Below, piece by piece: positions 1 through 10,449 of a stretch of 64,000 nucleotides of DNA; the stretch's first letter is position 1, and the number at the start of each line of letters is the position of its first letter. The stretch comes from Plasmopara viticola (lineage: Eukaryota; Oomycota; Peronosporomycetes; Peronosporales; Peronosporaceae): positions 434,001-498,000 of the forward strand of contig MBPM02000063.1 in the NCBI GenBank assembly GCA_001695595.3, given 5' to 3'. The notes beneath the pieces are model-generated. The model was not told the origin of the DNA. It searched no databases and saw only the letters and a program-made list of their open reading frames with translations. The position numbers and the translations under genes are program-made.

Positions 1-74
1 CTTGGATCTGAATGGTTTTGTCATCCGAGAGAAATATCTCTTGAATCATATTGACTTCTTCACGCGTCCAAGAG

Positions 75-735
75 GCAGCAGGCGGCGCTGAGGAGAGGAT
101 TGGAGAGCGACAATTTGTGATGGGCTCCATTTAATCTGTCGCTTCCTCTCGGTCTTCAAATGCGCTCGGCTTGGAGCGATACTTATGGTTTCTGCGGCAA
201 ATGATCAACTGTCGAATGAGAAGCATGCAGATCAATAGACTTAATTTGATGAGTGCACTGTTGCTTAATTCCGAATCTCTTTTTGTTGCCTCGGTCGACG
301 TGCAATGCAAGCTTGGATGGGCACGCAAGAAGCCTCGTCCGTCGTCTTTGCAATCAAGTTTAAGATTAGCACTCAGACGAGGCATGCGGGCATTTCACTA
401 ATTACAAGTATCGAGATAAGGCAGCAGGCGGCGCGGAGGGGAGAACTAGAGAACGAGAATTTGTGATGGGCTCCATCTAATCTGTTGCGTCCTCTCGGTG
501 GCTTGGGTCGATATTACTGGTTTCTGCGGCAAATGAACAACTTTCGAATGAGAAGTATGCAAATCAAAAGAATAATTTGGTAAGTGCACCGTTGCTTCAT
601 TATAAACCTCTTTATGTTGCCTCGGTCGACGCGCAATGCAAGCGTGGATGGGCACGCAAGAAGCCTCGTCCGTCGTTTTTGTAATCAAGTCTAAGATTAG
701 TACTCAGACGAGGCAAGCGGGCACTTCACTAATTA
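75..735. repeat. Imperfect tandem duplication, about 346 bp period
   Basis: Two head-to-tail copies begin at about 75 and 421, each opening with the same GCAGCAGGCGGCG and containing matching blocks such as TTTGTGATGGGCTCCAT, TGCCTCGGTCGACG and GGGCACGCAAGAAGCCTCG. Copies differ by many substitutions and small indels, so the duplication is old. Short open frames in each copy do not agree in frame or protein, so I read this as non-coding or fully decayed. It could be part of an old retroelement terminus, but no element boundary is visible. Confidence 0.75.
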
Positions 736-833
736 CATGCATGGGGGTGGAGTTTGGCACAACAGCAGAGCGTCAACTACTCTACGGTCACGATGGCAGT
801 GGACCGTTTGGGCGCTCAAACCGGTGGCATGAA

Positions 834-911
834 GGCGACGACTTTGATGTTACACAACACCATGGTAACGCCATAGGCGACGACCTTGATGTTACACATG
901 GTAACGCCATT
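834..911. repeat. Short tandem duplication (42 bp then 36 bp)
   Basis: GGCGACGACTTTGATGTTAC at 834 recurs at 876 with one change, and both end in CATGGTAACGCCAT. The second copy lacks six bases of the middle. It is a simple local duplication with no coding role that I can see. Confidence 0.8.
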
Positions 912-2665
912 TGAGCACAGCCACAATGTTGCATACTTGGTCTGCCATACTTTTCGCCTTCGCAGCGTCGAAGTGTAGAATACTCTCGATGTTCGTACTT
1001 AGTGTGCTGTTCATACAAAGCAGAGCTTTTAGATGAGTTACCATCGTGATGGGCTGTGAGATACGGACTCTGCAAGCTTTGATTGCGATGGCCGAGAAAG
1101 AAATAAAAAAGCACTAAGCGACACGGACGCTATGATTGCCAAATGAAGATTCTCACCAGTATTTAGAGTCTACACAAAATCTAACGCGGAATTGCTCGAC
1201 ACATCCGATATTGCAAACGAGATGCGTGCTCATGCAAGAATTGCAAAAATTCTTTGAATCCCGTACTTCCTATTCCACTTATAAAGCAGAGCAGGGTCAG
1301 TGCGCACAAGTAATATCAAGTGAGTACAGGTATTAGCAATTCCCAAAAGCCTGCATATGGCGTAAAAAGTGAGTCATATCATTCATGTGTTTTTAAAGAT
1401 GTTGGTTGTGATCATTATAATATATTATCTTAATTTTAGTATAGTTGATAATAGTATTCATATAAAGATAATACTAGACGTTCGAGAGTTAGTTATGTAA
1501 ATTGCCGCTTTCTGTATTGATATCAATAGGCTACCGAAACGGATATAGTTCATACAAAAGTTTTGCGAAGAAATAAAGGTAGGCCCAAACCCATATTATT
1601 GTGTCAAGTAAATCATTATTCAAATTACATATGATAGCACATTTCGATCCCTTAATAGCTATTATCGTTCATCGTATACTTTCCTGTGCATGTTGTATCA
1701 AATTAAGTTAACAAAGACGCTAGAGGTAGCGCTCCAAATGCATCTAACACAGCTCAACAGATGAGAAGCGGAGCGCCACCAATTGCGGGTAAGAAAAATC
1801 CAAAGTTGGCGATCATAGACCAGTAGACAACACAGCTCTATAAATGTATAACCTCGTGCGACCAACTGCAGGCAATTAAAACTTCCAAGCGGGTAACATA
1901 GATCCTCAAAACACACAAGTCTTAAAGAAAGCAACGAAGTACAGCCATAATTAGGTAACGTAGTTCCGCAAAAAAGAATTGACAAAATTGATCCCCGGTG
2001 TCACATACGAACCGTGAATAAAAAGAGACTGTATCCAGCAATGTGATCGACACTTCAACTGGTCGTCATGTCTCGGCACGTGCTCCACGATTGGATGCAC
2101 TACCACAAGTGATAGAGCTACCTGACTACAAAGATCTTTAAGCGATTACGTTTTTGGCTGAAATAGAAGCAAAATAGCATTTACGAAACGATGCTATTAA
2201 CGATAAGATTTTTGTCTGAGTGTATAAACACATCCTTCGTTTCTCACGAAGATGCCTGAAAGCACTCTCAAATACAGGGAACGTTGCACTTACCCCTGAT
2301 TCATTCTATACTTGAGTAAATAAGTTCTCCCTAGGTGTGGCATTTGAACGTATCATTAAACAATTAACGGGCAACGATGAGAGGCAAGAGATTGACCATA
2401 AGCCAGACATGAAAAGCTCTGCTACCACGAATAAGTGACTGCCACGAGACAGTGTGAGCTCATTGGTGCCTTTTTTACCGAAAAGATAATGATTGGAATC
2501 GTAATCAGCGCACTCGTCGCCTATTTTCCGAGCTCAAAAACCGAGCAATTAGTGGTGACTGATTTTAAGTTTAATAGTGCGACGGGACCGACACAAACAC
2601 CCGTTGGAAGGATGGACGTGCTCCTCAGCAATATATTTAAGTAAACGTTTTTGGTGCAAGAAGTA
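912..2665. other. Gene-free stretch, AT-rich
   Basis: No reading frame here combines an ATG, useful length and recognisable content. The longest open stretch (minus strand, 1,698-1,985) has no ATG at its start. The block may belong to a decayed retrotransposon, because a copia-like primer binding site follows at 2,666, but nothing else confirms this. Confidence 0.5.
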
Positions 2666-2678
2666 TGGTATCGGAGCC
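2666..2678 (+). other. Possible Ty1/copia primer binding site
   Basis: TGGTATCGGAGCC differs at one position from TGGTATCAGAGCC, the initiator-tRNA-Met complement used as primer binding site by many Ty1/copia elements. A TG-to-CA long terminal repeat would have to end just upstream (GGTGCA ends seven bases before), and I could not find a matching second repeat. Chance match is possible. Confidence 0.25.
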
Positions 2679-3473
2679 AAACGACAGCCTTTCGTACGTG
2701 TGCAGCATGCTACGATTGTGAAATTGTGATACCGTGAGGGCAATTAAGCGCCCCGGTGACGTCTGGCCGTATATTTACGCATTTGGTTTGACCATTTCGG
2801 GCTTTAGCTTAGACATATTTTGACAACGTATATGTCTGGAACCGTTAAAGTGAGCTGACTGCTTTCTTTAAAACGGTCATACTTATTTATCGACCAATGT
2901 TTTGTGCGGCAGAGGACGCACAAGTCTTTTGCTATTCTGCGAGCAGCCATAGGGTGAGAGCTGACCTTTAAAGTGGTAGTCGTTTCGACTTGGTCATCAC
3001 CATGTTTTCAAAAAGATGTGAAGAAGTTGGTAGACCTGGCCAACTAGTTGCACTAGTACTGTGCTAGCTAAGCACGTCGCACAAAACATCTGTCCGATCT
3101 TTTAAAAATGACACCCATTGATACATGAAAGCCATTATTAAGAAATGTTAAAACCATCAATCAAGCAGACTCAAGAGCGTATATTCAGTCGGGTAAGAGC
3201 TGCTGGTTCTGTTTAGGAAAACACAAGGCAAAGATGAGTGGCGTCAGAGTTGTCGGCAATCCCACGTTAAGTGCACGACGAAACTGAGGCATTATCCTAG
3301 AAGACAAAAGCTTCATGAAAAGTAGTGCAGTTATCTCGCACCTTAAAGCTCGTGCGAGCTGCTAAGTTAGCTAGTGGATAATAGACAAATTTTCCATCGG
3401 GAGATGAACATGGTATGGGACATCCAACAATCACACGTCTGGCCCTTTTCCTGCTACGACTGCAAAAAGCATC
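2679..3473. other. Gene-free stretch
   Basis: No supported gene. At 3,437-3,475 the plus strand reads CYDCKKHH, which resembles half of a retroviral-type zinc knuckle, immediately before the small frame at 3,474. This would fit a decayed gag region downstream of the primer-site-like sequence at 2,666. Confidence 0.3.
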
Positions 3474-3713
3474 ATGCTACTGGCAGCACAAACAAATAAA
3501 CCCTTTTTAAGATTTTGCGCCCCAAGGCGTCAAAATTGTCGTCAGACCCACCGGTCATGCAAAAAGGCTCTTCCAAAACGACAGGGAAGTCCGCGGTTCC
3601 AGGAGTATTACCTGGCAATGAATGCCTTTGTCGATGAGGCCACCGAGATTCGCGACAAAGGGGAAGACGATGACATAAGAAAAGAGATTTCTCGGTACAT
3701 TTTTTTTGGGTAA
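3474..3713 (+). CDS. Small unrecognised ORF, possible gag remnant
   Basis: A 79-residue frame from an ATG. The first half is basic (RRQNCRQTHRSCKKALPKRQ) and the second half acidic and helix-like (MNAFVDEATEIRDKGEDDD). I recognise no family. The context (zinc-knuckle-like residues just upstream, primer-site-like sequence 800 bp upstream) suggests a retroelement fragment rather than a host gene. Expression is not supported by anything seen. Confidence 0.2.
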   Translation: MLLAAQTNKPFLRFCAPRRQNCRQTHRSCKKALPKRQGSPRFQEYYLAMNAFVDEATEIRDKGEDDDIRKEISRYIFFG

Positions 3714-4556
3714 GCCAAGCTATCAAAAAAGCTTAATAAAGCTGACAACCCGCTGCAAGGACTTTTTAGGAATTGCTGCTGTTGATACACGACAAACACC
3801 CTATCGGTGTTTGCATAAATGTTTTTTGGAATGTTAACTTGGATGGAGTCCTCTCTACATTATAATCTATTTTTGTGCAAATTAAGCAGTAAGAGTAGGA
3901 TCAAAAAGCCACTACTGTATTATACAAATTCAGTCTTAAAGCTGCGAACTATTGCACGCGTCGAACTGGAAATATTAAATAGCCGTTTGCGGTAAAGCAT
4001 ACATCTTGCTTCGCCTCAAATCTATGCAAGGTGTCTTATGGTCCCGTCTCAAAGAGTGGATGGCTCGAGTTTATTGTAGCTCTGTTGTGACTTAGTGCAG
4101 CAGTGAAGTTAAGTCGTCCTGAAGCGTATTGTCACACTTCATGAAGTATGCGCTATGTCTGGAGCTCTTCTTGTGCTCTGGTGCTCGAGTTCGTGCTTAT
4201 GAAATGCCAAATTGGGCTCATTCCTCGTAGTGCAAGAACTAATTGAGACCAATCCTACGGTAAAACGATTATACTTAGCCAAGATCGCCAAGGCGACAAC
4301 GCCATAGCCACGAGAGATACGAATGCAAACACAAATTAAGGCGCATAGCAAACACAATAAACACAACCAATACGATATGATCTATCTTTGTTCATGACAG
4401 TAATGTCAACGACTTAGAAATAACTCTTGCAGCTGCGCTGACGACTATCATGGCCATGAAAAGGACTTTAAGGCTACGTGTAAAATACAACTACAAGGAC
4501 TACTACTGTTCCCGTCTAATACTTGCTGTACGATAATGAGTTTGGCTTAAAAAAAT
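3714..4556. other. Gene-free stretch
   Basis: No supported gene. A hydrophobic minus-strand frame at 4,139-4,366 looks like a signal peptide but starts with TTG and has no ATG. The region is otherwise AT-leaning filler up to the hairpin at 4,557. Confidence 0.45.
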
Positions 4557-4626
4557 GAATTTGGCGTTGCCGTAACAAAAAGATTCGTACAAACACGAAT
4601 CTTTCTGTTACGGCAACGCCAAATTC
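4557..4626. repeat. Foldback hairpin, 32-bp arms
   Basis: Left arm 4,557-4,588 and right arm 4,595-4,626 are reverse complements with one mismatch, separated by a 6-base loop (ACAAAC). The arms begin GAATTTGGCGTTGCCGTAAC. In RNA this gives a near-perfect 32-bp stem-loop. It has no poly-T run typical of an intrinsic terminator and no coding context. It could be a tiny foldback element, the end-to-end remains of a terminal-inverted-repeat transposon, or a small-RNA precursor. Confidence 0.85.
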
Positions 4627-6793
4627 AGCTATGAGCTGTACCTATTTCTGCTGACAGAGGTATACTAAGGATACCTTAGGTACCTTGGGGTCATTTCGCG
4701 GAGCAGGCTAGCAGAAAGATTTGAAATCTTCCGGTGAGCGACTACGTACTATGCTTGGACTTTAAAGACCAAAGTGTGCAATGGACTGCAGTTTAAAGAC
4801 CTTTTAACATACAATGCGTGTCTTTCCTACTTGGTAAGCGACTGAACTTGCAGCTGCAATTGTTACAGGGACTATATTTCTTTTCATAAAAATGCATCAT
4901 TAAGCATCGCGGGCTGCATTTTTTGTATTCATGCCTTAAAACAATGTCTAGAATATTCTTCTAAGTCATTGATGCCCTTATATGCCTGGCCATTTTTTTA
5001 TAAAATAGTAGAAACTAGGCTTGCTAGAGTCAATGGCAGTGACGTATTGTTTCTCTAGACGACAGATCGGCAATTTTTCGCTGCGCTTATTCATCTTTAG
5101 CGGAGCGTTTTGTCTAAAGTTCGAGAAACATATTTTCCTTGTCGAGGGCCGTCTCAATAAGTACGAGTTGTATCTTCTACAACCAGCAGTCGAATTGAAA
5201 ACTCACTGAGTGGGGCGATTTGCGGGGACAACTACGATAGATACTACACCTGAGAATATCTGAAGACAAATAATTGTGACTACAGTATAATCAGCTTTGA
5301 TTAAGAAATTTTGATTACCGAACCACACTAATACACGCTACAATTGTACTTAGATCTCGGTATAAACAAAATTGCAATACCGATAAAGATGATATTTGAT
5401 AGTATGGCAAACATATTGAAAATTGAGCAATAAAATGAGCAGATACAACGTATATATATTACTCTCTCGCTTCACGGCCACAAAAGTTTTACAGGTCATT
5501 GTATTTAGCAGTTTAAATGTATCAAAGAAGGCGAATACTTTTCTTCAAGTGCTCAAGAGATTTTTTGAGTGATTGCTTGCTCAGCATTTTAAGCTTTGTA
5601 CTCTTCAAAGTTTAAAAAAAAATTAGGGAAAAAAGTATTGGCAAAATTGTAGTCTCCAAATTATTATTATGGGTTCAAGTCACATTATTATGGTTTTACA
5701 TTGATTTAAAATAGTTTGACTGTGCCCAAGCTTAAAAGGCCGTCGTATCCAGGCAAAAATTCTACACACCAACCATTTGTTATTTTACTGCTTTATCTTG
5801 CCCATCGTTACCAGCAGTTTTTCGCGGACAAGTACGTAAAATTGCATCCCACTTGGTTGGCACGGTTTCTTTTACCATGCTAAGTTTTAAAAGGACATAT
5901 TCAATGAAATCATGTTCTTTCCCCATCTCATCATTGCTATTGCTTCGAAAACTGTTGGGCTATATCCTACTTGTCATTTTCTTATGTACATTTCTCTAAG
6001 AACTTCAGCAATTTTTTCGTCTAAACGTGTTGCTTAACCAATATTTCAATATTTATTTCTTGCTGAATCAATATATATGTATGGAACTAATTCCATTGAA
6101 AAACATATGTGTATAGTACTTTTTACGAAAGGGAAATCGCAACTGTTTTACAAGCGAATAAGTAAAGGTTAGTGGTCATCGGCTTTGTCCCGCTCGCCGC
6201 CCACGCCTCGCCCAACAACCAGCCTTTAAAAGGTTTCCCCACGACTGTGCTACAAGTGTGCTTTAGAGCTTTTCCCTCGGGTAAAACCATTTCTAGCTGC
6301 CAAAAGCATGAAAACAATTTCTAAAAAGTAATCTTTTTGCGTTGAAACCGGCTCAGATCATTAGTCCTTATTTTGGCTAGCCAAAACACCAAATGTTATT
6401 TTCTAGGCCAGCTAGTGAAACTTAATCTGACAGACCAATCGATACACTTCTCGGTATGATGTACGCCAAGATAATGAAAGTCGAAGGGACTACTAGGTAA
6501 GAAGTTTTGTGTGACTAAAATTCTCTTGCAGAGCAATTTGATTTCCTTCTGTCACCTCTGGCTACACTTAAGACGCCAAGCGCATGGCAGGTCTAACTCT
6601 CGTTGCATATGCATACAATCATTTGACTTTCTTGGTGAATGGCGCCCGAACCATATTGGCAACCCTGCTTCCAGCAAAAAAGCTTGAGTCCTGGATTTAG
6701 TTGATGTTTGCAGAGAGGAACTTGATACTTAGTTTTTTATATGTGCTCTTAAGGACAAAAACAGTCCGATGGAGTGATTTGATAGGTAAATGT
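4627..6793. other. Gene-free stretch, AT-rich
   Basis: No supported gene. Open frames at 5,021-5,209 and 6,123-6,317 show no family resemblance. TGGCGCCCGAAC at 6,641 resembles a lysine-tRNA primer binding site but has no long terminal repeat beside it. Confidence 0.4.
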
Positions 6794-7054
6794 TCAGCTC
6801 TTAATATGTTTATCGAGATGGAAGTACTGTGTGCACTTGATCATGACCACAAAAGCAAGTTGGACTCCGCAATAAGCGCTACCATCGGGCACCGGAGAAT
6901 AAGCTGCATGGCCCCTACAACACAAATCGTGCTTATAAAGCCTAAAATTGCGATCAGCACCAGCAGTAAGAGCTGCAGCCGCCTTATCAGACCCATTTTT
7001 TGGCATGTTATCTAATTGAGTAGCGTGAAACGCACGTTCAACAAGTTTAAACAT
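6794..7054 (-). CDS. Unrecognised 86-residue ORF, probably a repeat fragment
   Basis: An ATG-initiated frame of 86 codons on the minus strand. It has an Ala-rich centre (DKAAAALTAGADRN) and several Cys/His residues spaced as CCRGH and AYCG, vaguely like a metal-binding knuckle. No family is recognised. It is isolated in repeat-rich DNA, so a retroelement remnant is the likelier explanation than a host gene. Confidence 0.22.
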   Translation of the reverse strand: MFKLVERAFHATQLDNMPKNGSDKAAAALTAGADRNFRLYKHDLCCRGHAAYSPVPDGSAYCGVQLAFVVMIKCTQYFHLDKHIKS

Positions 7055-10000
7055 GGAATACGAAATATCTCAAACCTTTTCAAGCTATACAGTCAATCTA
7101 CCGAATCAAATGTAATATTTTCTACTATGTACTGCTAGGCGTCGCAAGGTCACACAGTACATTGCACCGAAGGGCTTTACAACGGGGTCTGCAAACTTTT
7201 GGAAACCACTGCTTGCGGTCTCTGATCTGTCGAAGCCGAATTACGCAATACAATACAGGCTAAAAAAATTGCTGTATAAAGTAGTTTTTTCGAATGCCGA
7301 TAAGCGACTAGATTTACAGCATCAAAAGTAACAATGCATTCTCTTTTGAAGATCTTCTTAAATACAACCCGGTATAAGTATCTACTAAATGCCTATCGTT
7401 CTACCTGAAGCCACTTTGCATCATAAGTTTTTTCTGACACGATATGACCTTGTTTGACACATTCGAATCCAAAGGGGTCTAAAGATAGATGCTTCAGTCA
7501 GAAAACTTTCGATATTTACGAGCTCGCACTGACTTTTAGTACTCTCTCATTGCTTAGAAGCATATCTCATATTTTGAGCATAGATACTAGGACTGAACTC
7601 TATCAACGTTCTTGATGAGATGTGCGTGATTTTAATTCGAAAGAATATTCAAAGCAATACCCTCTCCTCGCCAAAATTTATCGATTACATTGTACATTAC
7701 ATGTCTTTACATCTATCCATGAAATGAGAGTTCGTCGAGGAGCAGGCTAAGCGTATAGCTACTACCCATGTGTTGACTGCTTAAAACAAATATATTAGTG
7801 ATATTGAGGAGAGCTATTTGCTACAGCCTTACTGGTAGATGTCAGCCATCTAATGTTAATATCCTAAAGGTTCTCATCTTTTAATTCTCCATGGGGCTTC
7901 TTACACATCCTGTATTGTTTTAACCGCTAGGTCTCTTAACTCCTAATGATTTTCAGACATTTGAGCCTTGCTTCTGATATGAGACTGTTCAGATTGCTTA
8001 TTTTTATGAATAGTACCAATGCAAATGTATTTTGAACATTATATGGCGTAATGGCCGTTACCGACAAACCTGCTGGTGACGGCGGTCATGTCACACTAAG
8101 AGGATGAATAGCCTGTTGATGCTCAAAATTTGGGTTGATGCTTCCTTAGGCAGCTTTCAAGTCGGATTGAGGCGGGCTTTTTGGATTATCATGCTGACAG
8201 GTATACACACCGTCGTGAGTTACATACCAAAATTCCTCATTCTTGTTTGTAAAAATGATCTACCAAAGCTTGTGCACAATGCACAGTTCAGCTGAACTCA
8301 TTGAAAGGCATAAGCCCTTTCTTGAGATCGGCCTTTGTGGTGGTACCGTCAAACTGGTTGGATTATCATACAGATGAGCTAGTTGCTATGCTTGTATGAC
8401 TACCAAACATTAATTATCAGTGTGGGATTGGGATTAAGACATACACCACGCTACTCATTGCATCTATAGCGAGAAAAGAACTAACGAGCTTACATTGCTC
8501 TCGTGATAGTGGTCATAGCCTTGTGACACAGCCAGGCATAAGCACAAAGCTTATCTCATGCCTTACTTCGTTAAGTGCAAGGTGGTTTGATAGTGGGCCT
8601 TCGGACATCTCATATAAAAAGAAGGATATACCGAATCGCTTAAATTTTTTTAGATTTCCGAGCCTTGGCGCAGCATATTCGATATCGCAAGACATCTTTA
8701 TTTAAACCTGAGAATGCACTTTCATCCTTGAGAAGAAGTCTTAACAATGGAAGCATTAAGTCTAGAATATTTCGGGACTTTAGCTCAGCTTAACGCTCAG
8801 CGGCTTTGGGAATTTAAATAAAGTAGCTCTGACATCGATGGCAGTGTCTTTAGATATTGCGTTGCGCCGATTACTTGATTCGATATTTATTTTGGCCAAA
8901 AAGACTTTTTCTCCACTTTCTGATGTTAGCGACAGCAAAAATTGATGTCGTGCCGCACCGCTTTCTTCTTGAGAAAGCTTCACTGCAATTGATGGTTGTA
9001 TTTGCCACCCACCTTTTCTTGCTTGCGCATATGTTGCCTGCTAGAAAAACTGTAATATTTACCATTTTAGTATTTACCTGAGATACTTAGATGTCTGCTT
9101 TGTCTCGTAGACATAGTTTGCTCCTTGCGAAAACGTGTTACTCGAAGATGGCGGTGCTATGTCACTCATCGATAACAATACATTGCTTATACCAAGATAG
9201 CTATCTTAAGCGTCTTTGGCAGCCAGTACTTGCAGCGAAGTTTAGCTAATCATGAGAAAGGATAATGGTTTTGTCACGTTGATCTTCGGAAATGCATATG
9301 TTGCTTTGAGACCTCCCGTATCCATTCTTGACGTGCATCATTTTCGGCTTTCTATTTAAGAAGCTGTTGAAATAACAAGACATCATGACTCATAAACTAC
9401 ACAAAATTGAACAGCTGGTATGAACGTCAATTAGCATAAGGCTCATGCACGTCATACCCAGGCTCAAGTTACAGTTGTCTGTGTTTAAGGCAAAAAATGA
9501 TTCCGTGCAGTCAAAATTCAACGGCCAGATCTATATCGAATTAAAGATGTCGAGAGCCGTTCCATTATCAGTCGATCCAAAATTTATTTTTTTCGGTGTT
9601 TCCTTATTAGTCAGATTAATCTGCGAAATCAAAACCGTTTGCTGCCAAAGTCTACTAGACAAATAGATTGATTTACCTCGCGGACTTGCACGTACACAGT
9701 GGTGACAGTTTTTTCTTTGTTAGTCATCATGCGCTTGGTAGCTAATGTGCATCAGTCATACATCCATTTTTGTAACTTTGTTTTGTCGCAGTAGAAAGCT
9801 CTACCCTTACTAGTGACAGCTATTTACCTGGATCTAAGGGTAAGGTTGGGCGTGAACGATTATTTACCTCGTAAGTAGTGATTAAGGACATCGTAATTGG
9901 GTTCATTTAAAGTATGTGTTGTCTTCGCTGTGAGCGCACTATGACGCAGTGATTTTGATGACTGTAAGGACCTATTGCATGTGCAACAGGAGGATGTTCA

Positions 10001-10251
10001 TGGAGATATCAGCTACTGCAACCCAGCCTGCACCTAAGATATAAGGCAAGAAGGCCAGCCACAATTCAAGTTTGCCGTAGTACAGCATTATCGAGGACCG
10101 AAGACAAACAACGAAAAAATAAAGTACATGTAGTAACAAAGTAGAGCCATTCGATTCAAAACAATAGCGTGTCAATCATGACAAAATTCACCAGTGCTTA
10201 GCTTCTACTATTTTATTTTTGACGAAAAAAGAGTTTGTATAATTTATAGAG
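7055..10251. other. Long gene-free stretch
   Basis: About 3.2 kb with no frame I can support. Several hydrophobic open stretches (for example minus 9,972-10,175) start with TTG rather than ATG. No tRNA-like cloverleaf, rRNA or ordered repeat was noticed. Probably ancient transposon debris. Confidence 0.45.
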
Positions 10252-10449
10252 ATGAAATGCTCCCCCGGGCAAGAAAAAGTATGCACGGAACGGAATCAAT
10301 CAGGGCAGATGCATTATCATCAGCGCACTCGCGAAGCGCAGTTGGCTTATTGGAAAAGCTTCAACGATAAAAATGGAGACCAGATTCGCGCTCGAAAGTC
10401 AAAAATAAAGAAGCAGCAGCACATTTTTTTTGTAAACGAATTAAGCTGA
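10252..10449 (+). CDS. Small basic ORF, unrecognised
   Basis: A 65-residue frame from an ATG, rich in Lys, Arg, Gln and His (for example YHQRTREAQLAYWKS). No signal peptide, membrane segment or known motif. Isolated in gene-poor DNA. Low confidence that it is expressed. Confidence 0.18.
   Translation: MKCSPGQEKVCTERNQSGQMHYHQRTREAQLAYWKSFNDKNGDQIRARKSKIKKQQHIFFVNELS

Noticed and set aside
4139..4366. Hydrophobic, signal-peptide-like minus-strand frame
   Set aside because: Begins with TTG, no in-frame ATG, and no homologous family recognised.
6641..6652. TGGCGCCCGAAC, lysine-tRNA-type primer binding site
   Set aside because: Only 12 bases match, with no long terminal repeat next to it and no polymerase sequence nearby in the right order.
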